Shown here: in pieces, positions 52,202 to 59,572 of the stretch
Layout of the letters: every line of letters begins with the position of its first letter
Position numbering within the stretch: position 1 is the first letter of the stretch
Assembly: GCA_026706815.1 (NCBI GenBank)
Contig: JAPOYA010000059.1
Coordinates: forward strand, 62,001 to 126,000
DNA from: Acidimicrobiaceae bacterium
Lineage (GTDB): Bacteria > Actinomycetota > Acidimicrobiia > Acidimicrobiales > Aldehydirespiratoraceae
Reading direction: 5' to 3'
DNA: 64,000 bases
Translations under genes and position numbers: made by a program
The notes under the pieces: generated by a model
Seen by the model: the letters and a program-made list of their open reading frames with translations, nothing else
Database searches by the model: none
What the model was told of the DNA's origin: nothing

Positions 52202-53455
52202 TCACAGCGAAGGTGGAGTTGTTGGGGCGATGCGTTGTCGCCAGAGCACGCCGACGCCCATCGAGACGAGCACCAGAACGCCCATCAACGACATCATCGG
52301 GCGGATGCCGTAGATGTCTGCCAGCTTGCCGAAGGGGAACGAGGCGAGTCCGAAGCCGGTGAAGCTCAGCATGATGAGGCTCTGGACCCGTCCGTGGTAT
52401 TCGACGTCCGCGATGGAGAGCGCCAGAGAGTTGTTGAGCGCCTGGAACGCCGCGGAACCGCCACCTACGACGAGCATCACAACCACCGCAGCCCAATACT
52501 GGGGTACGGCCGCAAAGGCAATGAGAGAGACGCCGAACGCGACCGCTGCCTGGATCTGCAGGGATGGAAGCCGCGACTGTTCAGCGTTGGCCAATGCGAC
52601 GCTGGCGATGACAGCGCCGACAGCCCCTGACGCCGTGAGCAGGCCAAATGCCCAAGCGTCGAGTTCATATGTGTCCTCCACCAACCCGGGCAGGAACGTT
52701 ATGTGAGGAAAACCCAACATCACGATCAGCAACGACACGACCAAGAGCCTTGTCAACTCGCGATGTTGGCGGACATAGGAGAGTCCGTCAGCGAGGTCGT
52801 CAAAGGCCGAACGGCTAGACCTGTATCTCGGTGCTCCATGGGGAAGCTTCGCCGTGATGACGACAGACAGAGCCGAGAGCACGGCACCCGCGTAATAGAC
52901 GCCGCCCACGCCGATCACCGCGATGGCGATCAGTATTCCGCCCAACGCGGGGCCGAAGACCCGGGTCATCTGAATGCTGGCGTTGCTCAAGAAGATGGCG
53001 TTGGTGAGCGATTCGCGTTCCACAAGGTCCGCGGTCATCGCCAGTCGGGACGGTCCCAGCAGCGACATGCCCAAGCCTTGAACTGCGCCCCCGGCTACGA
53101 GCATCCAATACTGGATGGCGCCGGTGGAAATGGCGACCGCGATCCCGAACGCAGCGGCGGTCATCGTTGATTGGGCGAACATGAGGATTGAGCGTTTGCC
53201 GATGCGATCGGCGAGCACGCCACCGGCCGGGATTGCGACCAAGCTGGTGATGCCGAAAGCGAAAACCACCCCGCCCAGAGCAGCGTTGCTGTGGGTCAGG
53301 TCGTAAGCGAGCCAACCCCGAGCGACCTGCTGGGTTTGAGAGGCGAGGAAGATGAACATTCCACCCCACCACAACAACCGGTATTCAGGGATCTGAAGAG
53401 ATGCGAACCGGGATGCGCTCGGCTTGCTGTCGGGGCCCCCGGTTTCAGACATCAT
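52202..53455 (-). CDS. MFS transporter, MFS_3/EntS type
   Basis: About 417 residues and 10-12 membrane segments. The loop GVLADRIGKRSILMFAQ carries the MFS motif, and the N-terminal PEYRLLWWGGMFIFLASQTQQVARGWLAYDLTHSNAALG is typical of the EntS/macrolide-exporter subgroup. I placed the start at the first of two ATGs (MMSETGGPD), dropping an implausible extension. Substrate unknown. Confidence 0.87.
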   Translation of the reverse strand: MMSETGGPDSKPSASRFASLQIPEYRLLWWGGMFIFLASQTQQVARGWLAYDLTHSNAALGGVVFAFGITSLVAIPAGGVLADRIGKRSILMFAQSTMTAAAFGIAVAISTGAIQYWMLVAGGAVQGLGMSLLGPSRLAMTADLVERESLTNAIFLSNASIQMTRVFGPALGGILIAIAVIGVGGVYYAGAVLSALSVVITAKLPHGAPRYRSSRSAFDDLADGLSYVRQHRELTRLLVVSLLIVMLGFPHITFLPGLVEDTYELDAWAFGLLTASGAVGAVIASVALANAEQSRLPSLQIQAAVAFGVSLIAFAAVPQYWAAVVVMLVVGGGSAAFQALNNSLALSIADVEYHGRVQSLIMLSFTGFGLASFPFGKLADIYGIRPMMSLMGVLVLVSMGVGVLWRQRIAPTTPPSL

Positions 53456-53641
53456 GGCGACCGTATCGCTTCGACGGGCCGCTCTACACATCACCCAAGC
53501 GCTGCCCCGAGCGCTGTCCGAGCCGCTGCAAGCCAGCCGCGAGCGCCTTGTTGCCAAGGAGCACTGTTAGCGTTGAGCTTTGACTCTGGACCGCGCGTTC
53601 GGCCTGAGCGCGGTTGGGAGAGAGACTGGGAGAGAGGCGAC

Positions 53642-54256
53642 ATGCGAGTGATTGTTTTCGGGGCGACCGGGAAGACGGGGGAGCATGTATGGCGCAAGGC
53701 GCTTGAGCAGGGGCATGAGGTTACGGCTTTCGGGCGGTCGGTGGAACGGCTCGCTGTGGTCGAGCCCTCTCTGGGCACCTTCAAAGGAGACGTGTTCGAC
53801 GCCGCTGCGGTGGCCGAAGCCGTAGTGGGTCACGATGCCGCCATCGTCTGCATCGGCAGTGTCAGCCTGCGAGACAAGACGACACTGTCCTCGGGTACCA
53901 AGAACATCGTCGATGCGCTGGTCCGCCAACAGGTCCAGCGCTTGGTCGTGGTCTCCGCCGCAGGCGTCGGTGAGAGTTGGAAGCAGGCTTCGCTGACTGC
54001 TCGTCTGCTGTTCAAGACAATGCTCCGCAACGTGTTCGCCGATCATCAGGCTCAAGAGGCGGTCGTGCGCAGGAGTTCTCTGGACTGGACGATCGTTCGC
54101 GCCGCGGTGCTCAACGACCGTCCAGCGACTGGTTTCGCAGCTAGCAACAGCACTCCGGCGAAGCGAATCAGCCGTGAGGATCTCGCCGACTTCCTTGTCG
54201 AACAGTTGGCCGACCCCTCCAACAGCCGACGAGCGATCTCGGTGGCAAGCCGCTGA
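53642..54256 (+). CDS. NAD(P)-binding atypical SDR (BLVRB/NmrA-like)
   Basis: 204 residues with an N-terminal GATGKTGEHV glycine-rich motif, then AFGRSVERL, GHDAAIVCIGS, NIVDALVRQQVQRLVVVSAAGVG and SSLDWTIVRAAVLNDRPATG. The lack of a YxxxK triad and the shape match biliverdin-reductase-B-like/NmrA proteins that sense or reduce with NAD(P). The ATG is preceded by gagagaggcgac. Its role is unknown. Confidence 0.83.
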   Translation: MRVIVFGATGKTGEHVWRKALEQGHEVTAFGRSVERLAVVEPSLGTFKGDVFDAAAVAEAVVGHDAAIVCIGSVSLRDKTTLSSGTKNIVDALVRQQVQRLVVVSAAGVGESWKQASLTARLLFKTMLRNVFADHQAQEAVVRRSSLDWTIVRAAVLNDRPATGFAASNSTPAKRISREDLADFLVEQLADPSNSRRAISVASR

Positions 54257-54304
54257 CGCAGAGAACACCACCGTCCACGGCTTCCGAGAGTCGCTTACCG
54301 TCTC

Positions 54305-54643
54305 GTGAGCACAGAGGGCGATTTTGACGCGAAACGTCTCGTAGAGCTGTTCGGCGAACTGGACGAAGAATTCAGGTCTGATCCAGATACGAGCGGACCG
54401 CAGCACATCGCTATCGCTGGTGGAGCGGCAGTGTCATTAACCATCTCTGGTCATCGAAGGACGGCCGATGTTGATGTGGTCTCCGAGGGCATGTCAGCTT
54501 CGCTCCGTCGTGCGGTAGCGCTCGTAGCTGAACGCCGCAATCTCCGTTCAGACTGGATCAACGATGGAGCAAAGTTGAAGATCGTTGCTGTTGAGCCGGA
54601 ACTCGAACGGGTGTTCAGCGGGTCATTCCTTCCATTGCCCTAG
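54305..54643 (+). pseudogene. Truncated nucleotidyltransferase (DUF6036-like)
   Basis: 112 residues with the core start of a minimal nucleotidyltransferase: HIAIAGGAAVSLTISGHRRTADVDVVSEG, where Asp-Val-Asp would bind metal. The family normally goes on for another 60-80 residues; here the frame ends after VFSGSFLPLP. GTG start. The AGG-x-A-V start and the TADVDVV motif are intact, so it may be a decaying toxin gene. Together with the AbiEii-like remnant further on, it marks the accessory region. Confidence 0.55.
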
Positions 54644-54657
54644 GCGACGCCTTTGAC

Positions 54658-54912
54658 ATGTGGTTCGCTCCACGCGAGACCGAAGCGGCGCTGAGCCTGC
54701 TCAGGCTCGAACCCAACGACTCACGACGACAGTTCCTAAGCGACGCCGGGCCGGTTCACGACCCAGCAAACCCCGCAGCCAGCAGCGGCGCGTACGGGCT
54801 GCTTCGCGACCTCGACGACCGAGTGTCCGCCGTGCATGTCGGCCCCATACCAGAGGAAGACCGACGCAGGTTCTCGACGAACATCGAGGACCGCCGCGGC
54901 CGAGAAGCCTAG
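54658..54912 (+). CDS. Hypothetical short reading frame
   Basis: 84 residues (MWFAPRETEAALSLLRLEPNDSRRQFLSDAG...). Not recognised, and it could be the remnant downstream half of the nucleotidyltransferase region, out of frame by one base. Composition is charged and Arg-rich, with no motif. Kept only because the stretch otherwise has no gene. Confidence 0.2.
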   Translation: MWFAPRETEAALSLLRLEPNDSRRQFLSDAGPVHDPANPAASSGAYGLLRDLDDRVSAVHVGPIPEEDRRRFSTNIEDRRGREA

Positions 54913-54940
54913 ACAGCCGCTCCAGTTTGCGTGCCAAAGG

Positions 54941-55276
54941 TTAGCGTATTTGACGCGCTAGTCGGATTAGCGTGTCAAATATGCTGGTCGTGCCACCCAT
55001 CACGCTCCTGGGGCATCTATCAATCGGATGAGCTTCATCGTTTGTCGCGTTCTTTCGGGACCGCGACCCAAAGACCTGGCTCCGATCCACGACGACCTCG
55101 CCCTCGGGCGGCTCGAAGGGTTCATGGCTCCAACCCATCAAGTCGTCGGTGCTCAACCACGGGTTCTCCAGCACGACAGACGCAGCGGCGCGTATGCGCT
55201 CCTTTAACTTGTCGATTTGCGTGGCCAGAGCAGCTTGCCGCTCAATCCGGTCGTTCAGGGATTTCCGTAGGCTCAT
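54941..55276 (-). CDS. Hypothetical protein with N-terminal coiled coil
   Basis: 111 residues from the internal ATG (MSLRKSLNDRIERQAALATQIDKLKERIRAAASVVLEN...). The N-terminal 35 residues look helical/coiled-coil. The C-terminal part is acidic and ends inside a strong inverted repeat (54944-54984). No function recognised. The longer frame upstream gives an Arg-rich extension that I left out. Confidence 0.4.
   Translation of the reverse strand: MSLRKSLNDRIERQAALATQIDKLKERIRAAASVVLENPWLSTDDLMGWSHEPFEPPEGEVVVDRSQVFGSRSRKNATNDEAHPIDRCPRSVMGGTTSIFDTLIRLARQIR
54944..54984. repeat. 17-bp inverted repeat, 7-base loop
   Basis: GCGTATTTGACGCGCTA faces TAGCGTGTCAAATATGC; the only two non-Watson-Crick positions are G-T. 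It covers the end of the hypothetical coiled-coil gene. It could be a bidirectional terminator without T-run, an end of a lost mobile element or a protein-binding palindrome. Confidence 0.7.
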
Positions 55277-55372
55277 TTTGCGCCGACCTCTCCGGCATCG
55301 TGTGACCATCGCGCCGCGCAAGCCCATCGTTTCACGAATAGCCAGCGTTCAGAACCGTGCCAGGTACGACTC

Positions 55373-55846
55373 TCAGACCGGGTTGTGGGCCGTTTGGCTA
55401 GCGAGAACCAGTTGATGCTGACGTGGCGCGCGCGGGACTGTCTTGAGCTGCCACCCGAGCTCGTCGAGGAGCCGATCCGCTTTCTTCAGGTTGTGGTCTG
55501 CGCACATCAACACCACGTTCGTCCACGAGTGGTCCCCGCTACGCGAACGCGGCACGACGTGATCTATGGTCGTTCCGCGTTCGCGGCACGACACCACTTG
55601 GCACTCGCCGTTGTCTCGAACCTTCAGGGTCTTTCGGTTCAGCGGAACACGCGCCGCGAACGGAATCCGGACCATGTACCGCAGACGCAGAACTACCGGA
55701 ACCGGAAACGTGTGCGACGGTGACCGCATCTCGGTCGACCCGGCTTCGAGAAGGTCGGCTTTGCCGGCAAGGATCAGTCCCAGGGCGCGGCGCGTTGAGA
55801 TGATGTGTAGCGGCTCATACGAAGCGTTGAGCAGCAATACCGACAT
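55373..55846 (-). CDS. HNH endonuclease
   Basis: 157 residues of the small actinobacterial HNH type. The zinc-associated CQVVSCRERGTTIDHVVPRSRSGDHSWTNVVLMCADHNLKKADR contains CxxxxC, DHVVPRSRSG and the NxxxxxxDHNxxK core. The N-terminal MSVLLLNASYEPLHIISTRRALGLILAGKADLLEAG is the typical opening, which decides the start over the earlier ATG in the tRNA. Such genes are common, chromosomal and of unclear target. Confidence 0.88.
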   Translation of the reverse strand: MSVLLLNASYEPLHIISTRRALGLILAGKADLLEAGSTEMRSPSHTFPVPVVLRLRYMVRIPFAARVPLNRKTLKVRDNGECQVVSCRERGTTIDHVVPRSRSGDHSWTNVVLMCADHNLKKADRLLDELGWQLKTVPRAPRQHQLVLASQTAHNPV

Positions 55847-55888
55847 CGCGGTTGTCTCCTGTCTGGTTGTTGGCGAATCGAAAGTTAG

Positions 55889-55962
55889 TGAGTCGGGAGG
55901 GACTCTAACCCTCAACAAACGGATTAAAAGTCCGCTGCTCTACCATGTTGAGCTACCGACTC
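55889..55962 (-). tRNA. tRNA-Lys (TTT)
   Basis: Acceptor GAGTCGG/CCGACTC fully paired, anticodon loop CTTTTAA. No encoded CCA. Start of the tRNA-rich region. Confidence 0.9.
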
Positions 55963-56037
55963 GTGGAAACCACCCGAACGAACAGTGGAGCTCTGGTCGG
56001 TCAACGCGTGAACAGCGACGCGACCGTTAAGCGATAG

Positions 56038-56110
56038 CGCCCCTGGCAGGACTCGAACCTGCTGCCTCTCGGTTAGAAGCCGAGCGCTCTTCCAGATGAG
56101 CTACAAGGGC
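56038..56110 (-). tRNA. tRNA-Arg (TCT)
   Basis: Acceptor GCCCTTG/CAGGGGC (one G-U), anticodon stem CTCGG/CCGAG with loop CTTCTAA. Its 5' 42 bases (anticodon arm to the 5' end) recur perfectly at 57003-57044. The full gene stands on the low-coordinate side of the HepT/MntA pair. Confidence 0.94.
56069..56110. repeat. 42-bp direct repeat, copy 1 (5' half of tRNA-Arg)
   Basis: Identical over 42 bases to 57003-57044, in the same orientation, and it flanks the toxin-antitoxin pair. It begins in the anticodon arm and ends exactly at the tRNA 5' end, as an integration attachment site would. Confidence 0.9.
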
Positions 56111-56164
56111 AACGAGATAGAGCCTGCGTTGGATTGATCGTGTTGACCAACGCGGCGTTGCCGC

Positions 56165-56659
56165 CTATCGACGGCGTAAGTGGCCTGCAGCGCATCTCCC
56201 GCCGAACGGCGGGGCAGGATGCGAGCAACGCCTACCCGTTTTGGTTCTGGCGGCACAGATTCCTCTTGGAGCGGCAGGACCAATTACTTGAGCAGCGGAG
56301 CCCGATTCTCGTCTCGTTTCTAAGCCATGTTCTTCGGTCAGTTTGGTTACTGCTGATTGCAAGGAAGGGATGTCCTTCGTAATCGTGTTCCACACGATGC
56401 CTTGATCTGTTCGCCAGTATTCGTGAAGCAGCCTGTTGCGGAGAGACACCGCGTCGCGAATTGGCAACCCAGTGTGACTGGCGAGGAACTCATCCGACAA
56501 AGAGTTGAGCGCTTCACCGACTATCGACAGGTTGAGAATCGCGGCATCGCGCAGCACCCACTTCTTATCGTATGTGCGCCGACCTTTCGATGCGATCTCT
56601 GCGAGCTTGTGGCAGCATTCTTTGATGTCTTGGATTCGTTCGGTGTCGCTTCTGCTCAC
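56165..56659 (-). CDS. hepT: HepT-like RNase toxin (DUF86) with Cys/His tail
   Basis: Toxin of the HepT-MntA system. The RX4HXY active motif is RNRLLHEY at residues 74-81, within helices starting DIKECCHKLAEIASKGRRTYDKKWVLRDAAILNLSIVGEALNSLS. The canonical fold ends near residue 112. A tail of some 50 residues follows, with Cys135, Cys145, Cys156 and His160 (CAARTKTGRRCSHP...GGRCAAGH), a pattern like a zinc knuckle and unusual in HepT. The start overlaps the MntA stop by ATGA. AMPylation of HepT by MntA is the known silencing mechanism in this family. Confidence 0.85.
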   Translation of the reverse strand: MSRSDTERIQDIKECCHKLAEIASKGRRTYDKKWVLRDAAILNLSIVGEALNSLSDEFLASHTGLPIRDAVSLRNRLLHEYWRTDQGIVWNTITKDIPSLQSAVTKLTEEHGLETRRESGSAAQVIGPAAPRGICAARTKTGRRCSHPAPPFGGRCAAGHLRRR

Positions 56660-56949
56660 AACAGAACGGCATCGCGTGCCATGGTCGCCTTATAACTGTC
56701 CCGCACACATGTCGTCGGGATGACATCAACATCACACCCCAACATGTCTTGGAGGTCGGCTTCGAGTCGACCGATCCCGAACAAGGTGATGTCCTTCTTG
56801 AACTCGACTAGGAAATCTAGGTCGCTGTCGGCGGTATCTTCACCACGGGCAGTGGAACCCACGAGCGCTACAGAGAGCGCCTTTTCGCGTTTCGCAGCAG
56901 CGACTATCGCTTCACGGTGCTTCACCAGCACATCATTCCGTCGGCTCAT
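56656..56949 (-). CDS. mntA: MntA-like nucleotidyltransferase antitoxin
   Basis: Minimal nucleotidyltransferase with GSX10DXD: GSTARGEDTADSDLD at residues 31-45 (Gly31-Ser32, Asp43, Asp45). The rest fits the family: VALVGSTARGED, FLVEFKKDITLFGIGRLEADLQDMLGCDVDVI. About 97 residues with ATG start. It neutralises HepT by adding AMP to the Tyr of RX4HXY, as established for related pairs. It reads directly into hepT with a 4-base overlap. Both lie inside the 42-bp repeats. Confidence 0.88.
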   Translation of the reverse strand: MSRRNDVLVKHREAIVAAAKREKALSVALVGSTARGEDTADSDLDFLVEFKKDITLFGIGRLEADLQDMLGCDVDVIPTTCVRDSYKATMARDAVLL

Positions 56950-57002
56950 GGCTCTAGGATAGCGAACCTGGTTCAACGCAGCCAGAGAAGCGTGAACCGT
57001 GT

Positions 57003-57044
57003 TCGGTTAGAAGCCGAGCGCTCTTCCAGATGAGCTACAAGGGC
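57003..57044. repeat. 42-bp direct repeat, copy 2 (tRNA-Arg 5' half fragment)
   Basis: Perfect copy of the 5' half of the tRNA-Arg gene without its 3' half; no T arm or acceptor completion follows on the minus strand, so it cannot fold as a full tRNA. It marks the other end of the HepT/MntA cassette. Confidence 0.9.
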
Positions 57045-57146
57045 CTTGGTTGAACATCGCTGAGCGGTGCTTCCGTTCACCGTCCCGGCCTGATCGAGCC
57101 GAGTACCGTTGGGCATCAACGCACTCTACGTTTCGGAGAAGCCGAC

Positions 57147-57848
57147 ATGAAGACGGTCACCGTGACCGGGAAGTCCCTCATCGGGCCTCGCTCTGAGAAC
57201 CAGGACCGTGAACTCGTCCGGCTTGACTCCGGAACTGGTCTGTGGCTGGCGGCTGTCGCTGACGGCTTGGGGGGACATGTGCGCGGCGCTGAAGCTGCTC
57301 AGGCGGCGGTGGATCAGATACCTGACACCCTGCCCGCACCCGAGGACATGTCGGCTGCGTTCAACGCTGCCCACGAAGCCGTGCGTCTGTTGAGCGGAGA
57401 GCCTCCCCGTCTCCGCCCAAACTGGAGGCAGGTCCCGATGTCGACGCTGTGTATTGCTACAGGGGGTTCAGACGGCGGAGAGATCGTCGTCGGGCACTCC
57501 GGCGACACTATGGCCTACACGCTGCGGATCGTCGACGGCGAAATCAGGGGCGGGCAAGTCGGAGATACACACAACTATCCCGGCGGTGCTGTCTCTCATT
57601 GTCTCGGTTTCGATGGACAACACGCAGTCCAGCGGGTTGCCTCTAGCGAAGCCGACGCAATCGCCGTTCTGAGCGACGGGGCATGGGCACCGCTGATGCG
57701 CACGCGAACCGCCGAGTGTCATTTCGCGTTTGCCTACAGCGGCGCATGGTCAGCGGAAGCAGTGTGCGAGTCGCTTCTCGCGGCGGCGGAGCAGGTCGGC
57801 TTGGTGGACAACGCCACGGCTGCCGTCGTCTGCTGGGACCAGTCGTGA
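57147..57848 (+). CDS. PP2C-type protein phosphatase
   Basis: PPM-family metal-dependent Ser/Thr phosphatase, 233 residues. It opens with GKSLIGPRSENQDRELVRL and has the metal-binding Asp motifs in LAAVADGLGGHVRGAEAAQAA. It continues with VVGHSGDTMAYTLRI and ends with AIAVLSDGAWAP and NATAAVVCW. No membrane segment or sensor domain. The start has ggagaagccgac ahead. It overlaps the ASCH protein by GTGA, so the pair is co-translated. It sits between the tRNA-Arg island and the tRNA array. Confidence 0.87.
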   Translation: MKTVTVTGKSLIGPRSENQDRELVRLDSGTGLWLAAVADGLGGHVRGAEAAQAAVDQIPDTLPAPEDMSAAFNAAHEAVRLLSGEPPRLRPNWRQVPMSTLCIATGGSDGGEIVVGHSGDTMAYTLRIVDGEIRGGQVGDTHNYPGGAVSHCLGFDGQHAVQRVASSEADAIAVLSDGAWAPLMRTRTAECHFAFAYSGAWSAEAVCESLLAAAEQVGLVDNATAAVVCWDQS

Positions 57849-58330
57849 AGGCGATCACGCTCTGGCAGCCGTACGCGTCGCTTGTCGCGGCGCGGATCAA
57901 GGCCTCAGAGACCCGAGGTTGGCCCCCACCTGAGTCGGTGATCGGTGAGCGCATCGCTATTCACGCCGCCGCTCGACGACTCACCGCCCCTGCTCACAAC
58001 CGGCTTCCCTTCCCAGTTCGTGAAGCGGCATTCCCGCTGTGGCTCAATAGCGGCTGGCGTATGCCCTATGGGGCGGTGGTCGCCACCGCCACCGTTACTG
58101 CCGCTGGACGCGTAATTGATCGCATACGCAACGGGAGTGAGGGAACCATCCTCAGTCAGGACGAAGGCACCGTATATCACTTTGAGGACGACGGGCTGGG
58201 CGACTACAGCGTCGGTCGGTGGGTGTGGTCGCTTGAGGACGTCGAACCGTTAGCTGAACCGGTCCCGGCTCGTGGCCAGCAAGGCATCTGGAACTGGGAG
58301 CCGCAGAACCTCGCAAGTTCCGCTGATTAG
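57845..58330 (+). CDS. ASCH domain protein
   Basis: 161 residues. The start KAITLWQPYASLVAARIKASETRGWPPP matches the ASCH RNA-binding beta-barrel (WQP-type opening, then K-x-x-E-T-R). IAIHAARR-like and GAVVATATVTAAGRV follow, with the end carrying YSVGRWVWSLEDVEPLAEPVPARGQQGIWNWE. ASCH proteins bind nucleic acids or modified bases. GTG start overlapping the phosphatase stop. tRNA-Leu(GAG) lies 4 bases downstream on the other strand. Confidence 0.83.
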   Translation: MKAITLWQPYASLVAARIKASETRGWPPPESVIGERIAIHAAARRLTAPAHNRLPFPVREAAFPLWLNSGWRMPYGAVVATATVTAAGRVIDRIRNGSEGTILSQDEGTVYHFEDDGLGDYSVGRWVWSLEDVEPLAEPVPARGQQGIWNWEPQNLASSAD

Positions 58331-58334
58331 GTGG

Positions 58335-58420
58335 TGCGGGAGGGGGGAGTCGAACCCCCACGGGCCTTTCGGCCCACCAGGCCCTCAGCCTGGCGCGTCT
58401 ACCAGCTTCGCCACTCCCGC
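58335..58420 (-). tRNA. tRNA-Leu (GAG)
   Basis: Long variable arm; acceptor GCGGGAG/CTCCCGC, anticodon loop CTGAGGG. Discriminator A followed by encoded CCA. Last of the array in transcription order. Confidence 0.93.
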
Positions 58421-58469
58421 GCTGAGTGTCGGCCCTCACATCACCGCTCACGGTCACGCGACGGTTGCG

Positions 58470-58543
58470 TAGCGACACCAAGACTCGAACCTGGGGCCAA
58501 CGCGTTATGAGCGCGCCGCTCTAACCAACTGAGCTATGTCGCT
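58470..58543 (-). tRNA. tRNA-Met or Ile2 (CAT)
   Basis: Acceptor AGCGACA/TGTCGCT, anticodon loop CTCATAA. No CCA. Elongator Met is likely, but a lysidine-modified Ile2 with CAT cannot be excluded. Confidence 0.88.
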
Positions 58544-58547
58544 GTGG

Positions 58548-58633
58548 TACGGGGAGTGAGAGTCGAACTCACACGGGCCTCTCGGCCCACCAGGTCCTGA
58601 ACCTGGCGCGTCTACCTGCTCCGCCACCCCCGC
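58548..58633 (-). tRNA. tRNA-Leu (CAG)
   Basis: Long variable arm; anticodon stem CCAGG/CCTGG with loop TTCAGGA. Acceptor has two G-U pairs. CCA is encoded. Confidence 0.93.
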
Positions 58634-58658
58634 TCGTTCGCCCGAAATACGAGCGCTG

Positions 58659-58731
58659 TGGCCCGAGGCGGAATCGAACCGCCGACCTCTCGCTTTTCAG
58701 ACGAGCGCTCTTCCAACTGAGCTACCGAACC
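58659..58731 (-). tRNA. tRNA-Phe (GAA)
   Basis: Acceptor GGTTCGG/TCGGGCC (three G-U pairs), anticodon loop CTGAAAA. No CCA. Confidence 0.92.
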
Positions 58732-58735
58732 GTTG

Positions 58736-58809
58736 AGCCGGAGACGGGATTTGAACCCGTGAATCACTGCTTTGCAGGCAGTCCCCTTAGTCCACTCGGG
58801 CACCCCGGC
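58736..58809 (-). tRNA. tRNA-Cys (GCA)
   Basis: Anticodon stem ACTGC/GCAGT with loop CTGCAAA; acceptor GCCGGGG/CTCCGGC. Discriminator U, the tRNA-Cys identity base. No CCA. Confidence 0.93.
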
Positions 58810-58814
58810 GTTGG

Positions 58815-58901
58815 CGGAAAGGGCGGGATTTGAACCCACGGACGCTCACACGTCGCCGCCTTAGCAGGGCGGTGCCATAAACCTGACTCGGCCACCTTTC
58901 C
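58815..58901 (-). tRNA. tRNA-Ser (GCT)
   Basis: Long variable arm; anticodon stem CCGCC/GGCGG with loop CTGCTAA, acceptor GGAAAGG/CCTTTCC. CCA is encoded. Confidence 0.93.
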
Positions 58902-58904
58902 ATG

Positions 58905-58978
58905 TAGGCACGAGTGGAGTTGAACCACCGGCCTCTCCCTTATCAGGGGAGCGCTCTGACCAACTGAGCTACGTGCCT
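58905..58978 (-). tRNA. tRNA-Ile (GAT)
   Basis: Acceptor AGGCACG/CGTGCCT, anticodon stem CTCCC/GGGAG with loop CTGATAA. No CCA. Confidence 0.93.
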
Positions 58979-58986
58979 TCGTGTTG

Positions 58987-59062
58987 CGCCCCCAACCGGA
59001 TTTGAACCGGCGACCTCCGCCTTGACAGGGCGGCGCTCTGGACCTGGCTGAGCTATGAGGGC
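58987..59062 (-). tRNA. tRNA-Asp (GTC)
   Basis: Anticodon loop CTGTCAA on stem CCGCC/GGCGG; acceptor GCCCTCA/TGGGGGC (one G-U). A slightly long D loop. No CCA. Confidence 0.92.
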
Positions 59063-59076
59063 AGGCTTGTTCTTGG

Positions 59077-59149
59077 TACCCCCAACGGGATTCAAACCCG
59101 TGTTTCCGGCGTGAAAGGCCAGCGTCTTTGTTCGCTAAACGATGGGGGT
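59077..59149 (-). tRNA. tRNA-Glu (TTC)
   Basis: Acceptor ACCCCCA/TGGGGGT; anticodon loop CTTTCAC. CCA is encoded. Confidence 0.9.
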
Positions 59150-59230
59150 GAGGATCGTGTGGCTTCGGCTGTGATCCCATGAAGCCTTCTGGAAGCTCAA
59201 CATTCCGTCCCACAACTAGACGGACGATGG

Positions 59231-59315
59231 AGGAAACGGCGGGATTTGAACCAGCGGACCCGTGAAGGTCTCCTGGTTTCGAGACAGGTGCATTAGTCCG
59301 CTCCGCCGCGTTTCC
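59231..59315 (-). tRNA. tRNA-Ser (CGA)
   Basis: Long variable arm; acceptor GGAAACG/CGTTTCC; anticodon loop CTCGAAA with a T-C mismatch closing the anticodon stem. Discriminator T, then CCA. Both deviations are unusual for Ser. Confidence 0.85.
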
Positions 59316-59320
59316 ACTAG

Positions 59321-59393
59321 CACTCCAGGCGGGAGTCGAACCCGCTACCTCCTGGCTGAGAACCAGGCGTCCAACCCGGTAGACCGCTGGGGC
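59321..59393 (-). tRNA. tRNA-Glu (CTC), second copy, divergent
   Basis: Anticodon loop TTCTCAG on stem CCTGG/CCAGG. Acceptor GCCCCAG/CTGGAGT contains a C-A mismatch at position 3. It differs clearly from the housekeeping tRNA-Glu(CTC) at 50743. No CCA. Confidence 0.78.
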
Positions 59394-59398
59394 GTGCG

Positions 59399-59471
59399 TG
59401 CGTCTCCTGGGGATCGAACCCAGAGCCTTCGGATTAAGAGTCCGCTGCTCTTCCAGTTGAGCTAGAGACGC
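59399..59471 (-). tRNA. tRNA-Lys (CTT)
   Basis: Acceptor GCGTCTC/GAGACGC; anticodon loop CTCTTAA; one mismatch at the far end of the anticodon stem. No CCA. Confidence 0.88.
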
Positions 59472-59572
59472 ATGTTGAGAGCCTGCCAAGAGGCGCTGTT
59501 GCTCAGGTCGGCGATGCGGCTGAGGCTGCTGAGCGTTCAAGTTCCTTGAGGATTTTCTTGAAGAGCTTTTGG

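Larger units (their letters stand above)
56069..57044. mobile_element. Mini-island: HepT/MntA between tRNA-Arg repeats
   Basis: A segment under 1 kb bounded by the two 42-bp direct repeats and containing only the toxin and antitoxin. There is no integrase, so it would have moved with outside help or is the remnant of a larger element. The restored tRNA-Arg shows that insertion did not destroy the tRNA. Confidence 0.7.
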
